NCBI RefSeq assembly: GCF_037076455.1
Contig: NZ_AP028679.1
Coordinates: 759,501 to 823,500, forward strand
Origin: Desulfoferula mesophila
Lineage (GTDB): Bacteria > Desulfobacterota > Desulfarculia > Desulfarculales > Desulfarculaceae
DNA length: 64,000 bases
Direction of reading: 5' to 3'
Shown: positions 1-8,073 of the stretch, piece by piece
Position numbering within the stretch: the stretch's first letter is position 1
Layout: every line of letters starts with the position of its first letter
Position numbers and translations under genes: made by a program
The notes under the pieces: generated by a model
Seen by the model: the letters and a program-made list of their open reading frames with translations, nothing else
Told to the model about the DNA's origin: nothing
The model's database searches: none

Positions 1-1
1 C

Positions 2-1462
2 CCTTGCGAGGACGTTTGCGCCTACAAGCAGTTCGGCGACCCCATTGCCATCCGGGCCATAAAACGGGCGGCGGTGGATCACGGCGGCGAGGCTTGGAAG
101 AGCCAAAAGGCCAAACCGGAAGCCAGCGGCAAGAAGGCGGCCATCGTGGGCGCCGGCCCGGCGGGCCTCACCGCGGCCTACTATCTGGCCGGCAAGGGTC
201 ACCAGGTAACCATCTTCGACGCCTTCCCCAAGCCTGGCGGCATGATGCGCTACGGCATCCCCAGCTACCGCTTGCCCGAGGCCCGCTTGGACCGCGACGT
301 GGAAGAAATCCTGGGCCAGGGGGTTGAGTTCAAGGGCTCCACCCTGGTGGGCAAGGACGTGGACCTGGCCCAGTTGGCCAAGGACTTCGACGCGGTTTTC
401 GTGGCCAGCGGCGCCAACTCCTCGGCCCGCATCCAGCTTGCCGGTTCGGACAAGCAGGGGGTGCTCTGGGGTTGGGAGTTCCTGCGCGACGTGGCCCTGG
501 AACAGGCCCCGGCGGTGGGCCAAAAGGTGGTGGTGGTCGGCGGCGGCAACGTGGCCATCGACGTGGCCCTGACCGCCAAGCGCCTGGGCGCCAAAGAGGT
601 TCAGCTCTTCTGCCTGGAAAGCCGCGCCGAAATGCCCGCCCATCCCTGGGAGGTCAGCCTGGCCGAGGACGAAGGGGTGATCATCAACAACTCCTGGGGC
701 CCCAAAGAGGTGGTGGGCGAAGGCAAGGCCAGCGGCGTGTCCTTCAAGGCCTGCACCTCGGTGTTCGACAAGGGCGGCAAGTTCAGCCCCATCTATAACG
801 AAGGCGTCACCACCCAGGTGGAGGCGGACACCGTGATCCTGGCCATCGGCCAGAGCCCGGTGCTGGAGTTCGTGGACGCAGCCGGGGTGGAAACCGCGGG
901 CAACCGCATCCAGGCGGGAGCCGACCAGGCCACCGGCGCCAAGGGCATCTTCGCCGGCGGCGACGTGGTCACCGGACCGGCCTCCATCATCGGCGGGGTG
1001 GCCCAGGGCCGCCGGGCCGCCGAGGCCATGGACAAGTATCTGGGCGGCGACGGCGACATCTCCGAGGTGTTGGCCGCGCCCGAGGATGAGGTGGAACTGA
1101 CCCCCCTGACCGGTCAGATCCTGTCCCGCCAAAAGACCCCCCATATGCACGTCTGGGAGCGCGGCGACAACTTCGACCAGGTGGAGCTGCCCATGAGCCC
1201 CGAGGCGGTGACCGCCGAGGCCAACCGCTGCCTGCAGTGTGACGCCCGCACCTTCGAGGTGATCCTCAACACCGAGTACTGCAAGGAGTGCGGCTACTGC
1301 GCCGAGGTGTGCGGAGTGGAAACCTTTGGACCAGCCGAGTTCTTCAACGTCAAGGGCTATCGCCCCATGGAGGTGAAGTCTCCCAAATGGTGCGTGGGCT
1401 GTTTCAAGTGCTTCTTCTCCTGCCCTGATTTCGCCATCGACGTCGTCGAAAAGAACGCGTAG
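2..1462 (+). CDS. GltD-like NAD(P)/FAD oxidoreductase with C-terminal ferredoxin domain (5' truncated)
   Basis: The reading frame is open from the first bases of the window, so the true start lies upstream; 486 residues are visible. The N-terminal end shows the CEDVC and AIRAIKR pattern of glutamate-synthase small-subunit proteins. This is followed by an FAD-binding AAIVGAGPAGLTAAYYL and a second dinucleotide-binding KVVVVGGGNVAIDVAL. The C-terminus carries cysteine clusters CKECGYCAEVC and CVGCFKCFFSC, typical of two [4Fe-4S] centres. It ends 18 nt before the alpha subunit of a 2-oxoacid oxidoreductase, so it probably passes electrons between that enzyme and NAD(P). It resembles PadH-type subunits in arrangement (inference). 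Family assignment is firm; the electron partner is inferred. Confidence 0.9.
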   Translation, partial: PCEDVCAYKQFGDPIAIRAIKRAAVDHGGEAWKSQKAKPEASGKKAAIVGAGPAGLTAAYYLAGKGHQVTIFDAFPKPGGMMRYGIPSYRLPEARLDRDVEEILGQGVEFKGSTLVGKDVDLAQLAKDFDAVFVASGANSSARIQLAGSDKQGVLWGWEFLRDVALEQAPAVGQKVVVVGGGNVAIDVALTAKRLGAKEVQLFCLESRAEMPAHPWEVSLAEDEGVIINNSWGPKEVVGEGKASGVSFKACTSVFDKGGKFSPIYNEGVTTQVEADTVILAIGQSPVLEFVDAAGVETAGNRIQAGADQATGAKGIFAGGDVVTGPASIIGGVAQGRRAAEAMDKYLGGDGDISEVLAAPEDEVELTPLTGQILSRQKTPHMHVWERGDNFDQVELPMSPEAVTAEANRCLQCDARTFEVILNTEYCKECGYCAEVCGVETFGPAEFFNVKGYRPMEVKSPKWCVGCFKCFFSCPDFAIDVVEKNA

Positions 1463-1480
1463 CCCAGGGAGGTTTATGCG

Positions 1481-2656
1481 ATGAAAAGATTTTTGGAAAC
1501 AGGCAACTTCGCCATCACCGAGGGCGCCATCCTGGCCGGATGCCGCTTCTTTTGCGGCTATCCCATAACCCCGGCCACCGAGCTGGCCGAGGCCATGAGC
1601 AAGCGGCTGCCCCAAGAAGGCGGAGTATATCTGCAGGCCGAGGACGAGTGCGCGGCCATGCACGTTTGCATCGGGGCCTCCCTGGGCGGCATGAAAGCCA
1701 TGACCGCCACTTCGGGTCCCGGTTACATCCTTTACGCCGACCCCTTCGGCTGGGCCTTGGGCTGCGAGATGCCCCTGGTGGTGGTCAACTCCGGCCGGGT
1801 GGGCCCGGTCAGCGGCATCACCGGCGCGCCGGGCCAGGGCGAGTTCTACCTCACCCGCTACCCCACCCAGGGCGGCAACTTCGAGGCCATCACCCTGGCC
1901 CCCAACTCGGCGCAGGAGGCCATGGCCATGGTGGTGGAGGCCTTCTATCTGTCCGAGCGCTTCCGCATGCCCGTCACCGTGCTGGGCGACCAGCTCATCA
2001 CCGACGGTTTCGAGGACATCACGGTGCCCGAGAACGAGGACGAGATGAAGGAGATGGGCTTCAGGACCTGGCCGCGCAGCTTCTGCGCCGGGCCCGACTT
2101 CTACCCCTATAGCGACTCCCTGGACATCCCGCCCGTGCAGATGGGCTCCGGGGCCGGGGGCCTGTGCTCCGACTGGACCCCCACCGAGCAGGGCTATGAC
2201 ATCGAGGAGGTGGAGGCCCACCACAAGCACGCCTACCGGCTCATCTACAAGGTGCGCAACCACCGGGACCTGTTCAACCACCTCTACGAGAAGAAGTACA
2301 TGGACGACGACCCCGACCTGGTGGTGGTCTCCTACGGCACGCCTTCGCGGGTGGTGAACACCGCGGTGGACCGGGCCCGCGCCGAGGGCATGAAGGTGGG
2401 GGCGCTGCGCCTGATCAACCTGTGGCCTTTCCCGGACGAGCACTTCAAGCGCAAGACCAAGTACCTGTCGGTGGAGCTCAACTGGGACGGCGAGTTGGTT
2501 CGCGAGGTGCAACGGGCCGCGCCCAAGGACTCCGAGGTGCATTTCCTGGGCAGCTGCGGCGATTTGCCCACCATCCCCGATCTGTTGGAGACCTTTGAGA
2601 AGCTACTGAAAAACCAGCCCCTGGAGCGCAAGGGTTGGACCTTGGAGGCGTGGTAA
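1481..2656 (+). CDS. 2-oxoacid:acceptor oxidoreductase, alpha subunit
   Basis: 391 residues. The N-terminal part matches the pyrimidine/TPP-interacting domain of 2-oxoacid:ferredoxin oxidoreductase alpha subunits (CGYPITPATELAEAM, AEDECAAMH, TATSGPGYILYAD). The C-terminal part (from about residue 280, VVVSYGTPSRVVNTAVDRA) is the transketolase C-terminal-like domain. With the beta and gamma subunits it should decarboxylate a 2-oxoacid to an acyl-CoA. A ribosome-binding site (AGGGAGG) precedes the ATG. The stop overlaps the beta start by one base. Which oxoacid is used (2-oxoglutarate, branched-chain, phenylglyoxylate or indolepyruvate) cannot be told from the sequence alone. Confidence 0.93.
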   Translation: MKRFLETGNFAITEGAILAGCRFFCGYPITPATELAEAMSKRLPQEGGVYLQAEDECAAMHVCIGASLGGMKAMTATSGPGYILYADPFGWALGCEMPLVVVNSGRVGPVSGITGAPGQGEFYLTRYPTQGGNFEAITLAPNSAQEAMAMVVEAFYLSERFRMPVTVLGDQLITDGFEDITVPENEDEMKEMGFRTWPRSFCAGPDFYPYSDSLDIPPVQMGSGAGGLCSDWTPTEQGYDIEEVEAHHKHAYRLIYKVRNHRDLFNHLYEKKYMDDDPDLVVVSYGTPSRVVNTAVDRARAEGMKVGALRLINLWPFPDEHFKRKTKYLSVELNWDGELVREVQRAAPKDSEVHFLGSCGDLPTIPDLLETFEKLLKNQPLERKGWTLEAW

Positions 2657-3504
2657 TGCAGTACTCATCCGCCACCCTTATCGATAAGTACCTACGCACC
2701 CGCAAGATCCCCAGCACGGCCTGTTCCGGCTGCGGTTTGGGCATCAACCACAAAGTGGTCGTGCAGGCCATCAACGAACTGGATCTGAAGGTCAACGACA
2801 TAATCTGGGGCACCTCCATCGGCTGCGCCGGGCGCCAGACCTTCGCCACCTGGCAGGGCGACGGCTTCGCCGGCACCCACGGCCGGGTCTACGCCATCGC
2901 CCGTGGCCTCAGGATCGCCCTACCGCCGGAGAAGAAGATCATCTGCACGGTGGGCGACGGCGACGCCTTCGGCATCGGCCTGATGCACCTGATCCACTCC
3001 GCCCGCTCCAACGTGGACATGACCGTCATCGTCAACGACAACCTGGGCTACCAGTCCACCGGCGGCCAGTTCGGCTTCACCACCCCCCAGGGGGCGCACA
3101 CCGACTCCAGCCCCTACGGCATGTTCGAGCACAACCTGATGAGCGAGGGCATGGACGTAATGCACATCCTCAAGGGGGCCGGGGCCACCTTCCTGGCCCG
3201 CCACGTGGCCATGGACGGCCAGCGCGCGGTGGAAAGCGTGAAGCGGGCCATCTTGAACCCCGGCTTCTCCCTGGTGCACATGCCTTATCCCTGCCCCACC
3301 AACTTCGCCTCCCGCGAGCTGGGCTCGCGCAACCAGGTGAACATCTACCGGTGGATCAAGGAGCGGGCCAAGCCCCTGGAAGAGGCTGATGAAAACACCG
3401 TGTGGGCCACCGGCGTCTGGCACGATGCCACCGGTTCCCGGCCCGAATTCAGCGAACACGTCTGGGGAGCGGTGAACAAGATCAGAAAGACGGGTGCGCT
3501 ATGA
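2656..3504 (+). CDS. 2-oxoacid:acceptor oxidoreductase, beta subunit (TPP-binding)
   Basis: 282 residues. It has the features of the TPP-binding beta subunit: an early cysteine pair (CSGCGLG) near residue 17, GTSIGCAGR, the TPP/Mg motif GDGDAFGIGLMHLIHSA and NDNLGYQSTGGQ. The ATG at 2656 shares its A with the TAA of the alpha gene, which supports this start and translational coupling. An upstream in-frame codon at 2635 lies inside the alpha gene and is less likely. The stop overlaps the gamma start (ATGA). Confidence 0.93.
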   Translation: MQYSSATLIDKYLRTRKIPSTACSGCGLGINHKVVVQAINELDLKVNDIIWGTSIGCAGRQTFATWQGDGFAGTHGRVYAIARGLRIALPPEKKIICTVGDGDAFGIGLMHLIHSARSNVDMTVIVNDNLGYQSTGGQFGFTTPQGAHTDSSPYGMFEHNLMSEGMDVMHILKGAGATFLARHVAMDGQRAVESVKRAILNPGFSLVHMPYPCPTNFASRELGSRNQVNIYRWIKERAKPLEEADENTVWATGVWHDATGSRPEFSEHVWGAVNKIRKTGAL

Positions 3505-4037
3505 AAGACAGACTGGAGATAGTGGCCAGCGGCTTCGGCGGCCAGGGCGTGGTGCGCCTGGGCCAGGTATTGGGCGAGGCCGCGGTGAAAGAGGGCCTGA
3601 GGGTGACCATGCTCAAGAGCCACGGCACCGAGATGCGCGGCGGCTACGTGCGCAGCCAGGTGGTGCTCTCGCCCAAGACCATCGACAGCCCCATGTGCGA
3701 AAACCCCGACTTCTTCATCGCCCTGTCCTCGGCGGCCTACAACCGCTTCAAGGACACGGTGCCCGAGAACGGGGTGATCCTGTTCGATCCCGCCTTCGTG
3801 GAGGAGATCGACGAAAAGCTGGCCTGCAGCCAGCGGGAGCTGCCGGCCAAGCAGTTGGCCATGGACCACTTCGACCGTCCCATCTTCAGTAACTCCATCG
3901 CCCTGGGGGCCATGGCCAAGTTGCTGGAGGGGGAAATGGACAAGGAAATTATCTTGGAGAGCCTCTTGGAGATCATTCCCAAGTTCCATGACAAGAACCG
4001 GGAAGCCTTCCAGGTAGGCTACGACTATATGAAGTGA
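3501..4037 (+). CDS. 2-oxoacid:acceptor oxidoreductase, gamma subunit
   Basis: 178 residues starting MKDRLEIVASGFGGQG. The GFGGQGV signature, SHGTEMRGGYVRSQVV and the NSIALGAMAK segment are typical of the gamma domain of pyruvate/2-ketoisovalerate-family oxidoreductases. The ATG overlaps the beta stop (ATGA), so the three subunits are translationally coupled. It is the last gene of the operon; a GC-rich hairpin follows immediately after the stop. Confidence 0.92.
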   Translation: MKDRLEIVASGFGGQGVVRLGQVLGEAAVKEGLRVTMLKSHGTEMRGGYVRSQVVLSPKTIDSPMCENPDFFIALSSAAYNRFKDTVPENGVILFDPAFVEEIDEKLACSQRELPAKQLAMDHFDRPIFSNSIALGAMAKLLEGEMDKEIILESLLEIIPKFHDKNREAFQVGYDYMK

Positions 4038-4043
4038 TGCGTC

Positions 4044-4069
4044 GGGGCCGCTCCCTTGGGGGCGGCCCC
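4044..4069 (+). terminator. Hairpin after the oxidoreductase operon
   Basis: Perfect 8-bp inverted repeat GGGGCCGC/GCGGCCCC begins 7 nt after the gamma-subunit stop. The trailing sequence is T/C-mixed rather than a pure T run, so it is a terminator or a 3'-end stabilising stem. Confidence 0.5.
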
Positions 4070-4072
4070 TTC

Positions 4073-4442
4073 CTTGACCGACCGGGGGTGGAAGGGCGAG
4101 GAAGTTGTAAAAAAATCCGTCCGCGCGCCAAGGCGGGTCGGGCCCGGGGGAGGGCCGCGACCCCACCAAGCGAGGCCGCGGACGAAGTAAAGGAAAAATG
4201 GCCAAACGAGCGGACAACCGTCACGTCCTGCCGGAAGGCGGTGGTTGATGATGGATAGACGTGGGCAAAACGCGGCGCGCGTAGGCCCGGGTTTCCCCCC
4301 GGGATGCGGTGGGCCCGTGGGCCCAAGCGGCTATTGCTGTTGTGTGGCCGCTCGTGAAGCGAAACAGGCAAGCCTGGCGAGGAGTTAAGCTCCCGCCGGG
4401 TTTTTTGTTTCGCGGCTGTCGCCGAGGAGGGCGAGGTAAGCA
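4073..4442 (+). other. Structured intergenic region ahead of the acyl-CoA ligase
   Basis: No convincing coding sequence. The region is rich in inverted repeats: arms CGTCCGCG at 4118-4125 and CGCGGACG at 4177-4184 enclose a second nested stem, and AGCGGC/GCCGCT arms flank 4326-4352. It ends in a strong intrinsic-terminator structure (4373-4406) only 36 nt before the ligase ATG. This could be a long attenuated leader of the ligase gene or an independent small RNA. I could not match it to a known RNA family by eye. Confidence 0.4.
4373..4406 (+). terminator. Intrinsic terminator or attenuator upstream of acyl-CoA ligase
   Basis: An 11-bp stem with one bulged A (CCTGGCG-A-GGAG, loop TTAAG, CTCCCGCCGGG) is directly followed by TTTTTT. 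Its position 36 nt upstream of the ligase start makes it either the 3' end of a small RNA or an attenuator in the ligase leader. Confidence 0.65.
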
Positions 4443-5960
4443 ATGCGCACCATTAGATATTTTGTGGATAAACATGCCGCCGAGCAGCCGGATAAGACCT
4501 TTTTAGTCGCTCCGGAGCCCGGCCTGGAACTCAGCTACGCCGATCTCAAGGAAAGCTGCCTCAAGCTTGCCGACTTTTATTTTGCCAAGGGCCTTGCCAA
4601 GGGAGACAAGGTCTCGTTCATGATGGGCAACAGCCTGCAAAGCGCCCGGATTATCGTGGGCACCATGTACGCCGGGCTGGTGGTGGCCCCCCTGAACCTG
4701 CAGGCCCAGCCCGACCAGCTCAGCTATGTGTTGGAGCACTCCGACTGCAAGCTGGTTTTCGTCACCGAGTTCCAGCGCGAGCGCCTGGAGGCGGCGCTGG
4801 TCAACGTAAAGCGTCCCATCGAGGTCATGGTCATCGAGCGCAACGCCGCGGAGATTCTGCCGCCCTCATGCTCCGCGCCTGAAAGCCTGCCTCCGGTCTC
4901 GGAAGATGACCCGGCGCTTTTGCTCTACACCTCGGGCACCACCGGGGTGCCCAAGGGGGTGATCCTCACCCACAAGAACATGTGCGCCGGCGGCGAGTAC
5001 GTCGTCGAGGCCCATGACTTGGTCAAGGACGACGTGGCCCTGTGCTCCCTGGTGCTCTATCACATCAACGCCCTGGTGGTGTCGCTGATGTCCACCGTGG
5101 TGCTGGGCTCCACGGTGGTGGTGCCCAACAAGTTCAGCGTGGGCGAGTTCTGGCCCCTGATCAGCGACTATCGCTGTACCTGGTTCAGCGTGGTGCCCAC
5201 CATCATCTCCTACCTGGTCAGCGGCAGCGAGATAGAGGGCCAGGGCTACCGCCTGGAGCAGCTTCGCTTCGGGCGCAGCGCTTCTAGCGCCCTGCCGCCT
5301 TCGTTGCATCACCAGTTCGAGGAAAAGTTCAAGGTGGGCATCGTGGAGACCATGGGCCTCACCGAGACCGCAGCCCCGGTGTTCTCTAACCCCATGGACC
5401 CGGGCAAGCGCAAGTACGGTTCGCCGGGGTGCGCCGTGGGCAACACCGCCAAGATCATCGACGAGCACGGCAAGGAACTCCCCCGGGGCACCATCGGCGA
5501 GATCATGATCAAGGGCGACAACGTGATGAAGGAGTACTACAAGAACCCCGAAGTCACCGCCAAGACCCTGGAGCCCGATGGCTGGCTGCACACCGGCGAC
5601 CTGGGCTACATGGACGAAGACGGCTTCGTTTTCGTAACCGGCCGGCTCAAGGAGCTGATCATCAAGGGCGGGGAGAACATCGCCCCCCGGGAGATCGACG
5701 AGGCCGCCTACAAGCACCCCTCGGTGCTGGACGCCGCGGCGGTGGGCATCCCCGACAAACATTACGGCGAAGAGATTTTGTTGTGCGTAACCCTCAAGCC
5801 CGACTGCACCTGCACATTGGAGGATTTGGGGGCCCACTGCCTGGAGCACCTGGGCAAGTACAAGAGCCCCAAGGAAATACGAATACTTGAGGAGATGCCC
5901 AAGGGACCCTCGGGCAAGATCCAGCGCCTGAAGTTGCCCGAAATGCTGGGCTACAAGTGA
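4443..5960 (+). CDS. AMP-dependent acyl-CoA synthetase/ligase
   Basis: 505 residues, normal length for the ANL superfamily. The P-loop is LLLYTSGTTGVPKGVILTH. The adenylate-binding region is GLTETAAPV. The A8 hinge region has WLHTGDLGYMDEDGFVFVTGR followed by KELIIKGGENIAPREID, and the catalytic C-terminal lysine lies in GPSGKIQRLK. It activates a carboxylic acid with ATP and CoA. The substrate is unknown. Placement between an oxoacid oxidoreductase and a TTT-family carboxylate transporter suggests an organic acid taken up or made locally. A ribosome-binding site (GAGGGCGAGG) precedes the ATG. Confidence 0.92.
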   Translation: MRTIRYFVDKHAAEQPDKTFLVAPEPGLELSYADLKESCLKLADFYFAKGLAKGDKVSFMMGNSLQSARIIVGTMYAGLVVAPLNLQAQPDQLSYVLEHSDCKLVFVTEFQRERLEAALVNVKRPIEVMVIERNAAEILPPSCSAPESLPPVSEDDPALLLYTSGTTGVPKGVILTHKNMCAGGEYVVEAHDLVKDDVALCSLVLYHINALVVSLMSTVVLGSTVVVPNKFSVGEFWPLISDYRCTWFSVVPTIISYLVSGSEIEGQGYRLEQLRFGRSASSALPPSLHHQFEEKFKVGIVETMGLTETAAPVFSNPMDPGKRKYGSPGCAVGNTAKIIDEHGKELPRGTIGEIMIKGDNVMKEYYKNPEVTAKTLEPDGWLHTGDLGYMDEDGFVFVTGRLKELIIKGGENIAPREIDEAAYKHPSVLDAAAVGIPDKHYGEEILLCVTLKPDCTCTLEDLGAHCLEHLGKYKSPKEIRILEEMPKGPSGKIQRLKLPEMLGYK

Positions 5961-6011
5961 ACCAGGCCCCGAGATGCGCCAAAGCGAATATTTAGCCTGG
6001 AGAGGTAAGGT

Positions 6012-7538
6012 TTGGTCGACTTTCTGACATTCTTTCCGCAGGCCCTGACCCCCATCAACTTGTTGGTGTTGGTGCTGGGAGTCATCGGCGGCCTGTTCCT
6101 GGGGGCCACGCCGGGGCTCAGTCCCACCATGGCGGTGGCCCTGTTGGTGCCTTTCACCTTTCACATGGAGCCGGCCACCGGGCTGGTTCTGTTGGGAGCG
6201 GTTTACACCGCCACCGTGGCCGGCGGAGCCATCTCGGCCATCCTGATCAACATCCCCGGCGCCCCGGCCAACATCGCCACCCTTCTGGACGGCCATCCCA
6301 TGGCCAAGCAGGGCCAGGCCCAGAAGGCCCTTTACTACTGTTTTATCTCTTCGCTGGTGGGCGGCCTTTTCGGCATGATCATCATGATCTTTTTCACGCC
6401 GCCCCTGGCCGAGATTTCCATGGAGTTCGGCCCCTCGGAGTTGTTCTGGATCGCGGTGTTCGGCATCACGGTCATGGCCGGGCTCACCTCGGGCTCGGTG
6501 CTCAAGGGCCTCATCGGCGGCATGTTCGGCCTGTTGGTGTCCATCATCGGCTACAGCCCCATGCTGGGCACTCCCCGTTTCGTGTTTTGCGACGTGCTCA
6601 CCGGAGGCGTGGCCATCGTGCCCGCCCTTATCGGCCTTTTCGCCATCCCCCAGGTTTTCTCCCTGATAGAAAGCTCTCACAAGGTGGCGCACGAGGTGGA
6701 TTTCAAGCCTCAGAAGGGCATCCTGTGGAGCACCCTGGTGGAGAACCTGGGCAAGGTCAAGGCCCTGTCCATCGGCTCGGTGGTGGGCGCTCTCATCGGG
6801 GTTATCCCCGGAGCCGGCGGCCAGGTGGCCGGGCTCATCGCCTATGACCAGGTGCGCAAGTTCAGCAAGGATCCCCACTCCTTCGGCACCGGCAACCCCG
6901 AGGGGGTGGCCGCGGCCGAGTCGGCCAACAACGCCATGGTGGGCCCCTCGCTCATCCCCCTGCTCACCTTGAGCGTGCCCGGCTCGCCCACCGCGGCGGT
7001 GCTGTTGGGCGGCCTCTTGATCCACGGCCTGTTCCCGGGTCCGGACCTGTTCCGCGACCACGCCGACGTCACCTACACCTTCATCGCCTCCCTGGTGCTG
7101 GCCCAGGTGGCCATGTGCGTCTTCGGATTGCTGATGTCGCGCTTTTCCCACAGCGTGATGAAGGTGCCCGACCTGGAGATGGCCGCGGCGGTCACCGTGC
7201 TGGCGGTGTTCGGCACCTACAGCGTGCAAAACAGCATGGACGACGTGGTGGTGATGTTCTCCCTGGGCACCCTGATGTACATCGGACGCAAGGTGGGCTT
7301 CTCGGCCGCCCCGGTGGTGCTGGGCATCATCCTGGGGGCCATCGCCGAGGACAACTTCCTCAAGGGCAAGCTCATCGCCGACACCGACGTGGGGGTGGTG
7401 ACCTACTTCTTCACCGGAACCCTGAACCTGGTCATCATCGTCCTTTGCGCCGTGTCGGTGGGCTACAGCGTGTTCAGCGAGGTGCGTCAGTACAAGAAGG
7501 CCAAGGCCGCGCTCAGGGCCAAGGAGGCGGCATCATGA
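6012..7538 (+). CDS. tctA: Tripartite tricarboxylate transporter, large membrane subunit TctA
   Basis: 508 residues with about 12 hydrophobic segments. Typical TctA motifs are GATPGLSPTMAVALLVPFTF, AGAISAILINIPGAPA-like (here GGAISAILINIPGAPAN), the second half-repeat GVIPGAGGQVAG, and NPEGVAAAESANNAMVG. The start is a TTG at 6012 preceded by GGAGAGGTAAGG; no ATG is available before the first conserved helix. It is the membrane channel subunit of a solute-binding-protein-dependent secondary transporter for carboxylates. Its stop overlaps the tctB start (ATGA). Confidence 0.93.
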   Translation: MVDFLTFFPQALTPINLLVLVLGVIGGLFLGATPGLSPTMAVALLVPFTFHMEPATGLVLLGAVYTATVAGGAISAILINIPGAPANIATLLDGHPMAKQGQAQKALYYCFISSLVGGLFGMIIMIFFTPPLAEISMEFGPSELFWIAVFGITVMAGLTSGSVLKGLIGGMFGLLVSIIGYSPMLGTPRFVFCDVLTGGVAIVPALIGLFAIPQVFSLIESSHKVAHEVDFKPQKGILWSTLVENLGKVKALSIGSVVGALIGVIPGAGGQVAGLIAYDQVRKFSKDPHSFGTGNPEGVAAAESANNAMVGPSLIPLLTLSVPGSPTAAVLLGGLLIHGLFPGPDLFRDHADVTYTFIASLVLAQVAMCVFGLLMSRFSHSVMKVPDLEMAAAVTVLAVFGTYSVQNSMDDVVVMFSLGTLMYIGRKVGFSAAPVVLGIILGAIAEDNFLKGKLIADTDVGVVTYFFTGTLNLVIIVLCAVSVGYSVFSEVRQYKKAKAALRAKEAAS

Positions 7539-7975
7539 ACCGCGACGCCGTAGTGGGTCTGGTCTGTCTGGTCGCCTCGGTGGCCCTGTATGCCTGCCTG
7601 GGGCACATCGAAGAGCCTCGGGCCATGGCCTTTCCCCAGACCGTCATCATAGCCATGGGGGTGCTCTCAGCCCTTTTGTTCCTGCAACACCTGCTTTTTC
7701 CCAAGCCGGGGGCCAAGACGGCGCCCTTGCCCTGGGCCAGGGTGGGCGGTCTTTTCGTAATCATCGTGGTCTACCTGTTTTTGCTAGAGCCGGTGGGCTT
7801 TTATCTGGCCTCGTTCCTGTTTTTCATGGCCGTGGTGTGCATCATGGGATGCAAGCGGCTGGGTATCAAGCAGTTGTTGATGTGGGCGGTGGGCGCAGTC
7901 GCCTTCACCGTCATTCTTTTCGTTCTCTTCAAAGTCCTATTGGAGGTGCAAACGCCGCAGGGCCTGTTGATCTGA
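7535..7975 (+). CDS. tctB: Tripartite tricarboxylate transporter, small membrane subunit TctB
   Basis: 146 residues with four hydrophobic helices, beginning MNRDAVVGLVCLVASVALY and containing the EEPRAMAFPQ segment common in TctB proteins. The ATG at 7535 overlaps the tctA stop. Sequence conservation in this family is low, so the call rests on topology, length and position between tctA and tctC. Confidence 0.88.
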   Translation: MNRDAVVGLVCLVASVALYACLGHIEEPRAMAFPQTVIIAMGVLSALLFLQHLLFPKPGAKTAPLPWARVGGLFVIIVVYLFLLEPVGFYLASFLFFMAVVCIMGCKRLGIKQLLMWAVGAVAFTVILFVLFKVLLEVQTPQGLLI

Positions 7976-8010
7976 CAGGCCGTTCGGGAAGTAGGAGGGA
8001 GACAGTAGTG

Positions 8011-8045
8011 GACCGCCGCATGGGCAGCGTACGGGCCCGGCGGTC
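8011..8045 (+). other. Intercistronic stem-loop before tctC
   Basis: Perfect 8-bp inverted repeat GACCGCCG (8011-8018) and CGGCGGTC (8038-8045) sits between tctB and the binding-protein gene. Such hairpins often adjust mRNA stability or separate expression of an abundant binding protein from its membrane partners; this role is inferred. Confidence 0.4.
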
Positions 8046-8073
8046 TCAACCAAATTCTCCGGGAGGAATAGGT

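Noticed and set aside
4866-7229. 787-codon minus-strand frame opposite the ligase and tctA
   Set aside because: It crosses two well-supported plus-strand genes, has histidine/glycine-rich low-complexity sequence and no ribosome-binding site; a GC shadow.
8008-8073. Longer tctC starting at GTG 8008
   Set aside because: It has a good ribosome-binding site, but the added residues precede a complete signal peptide that has its own site and ATG.
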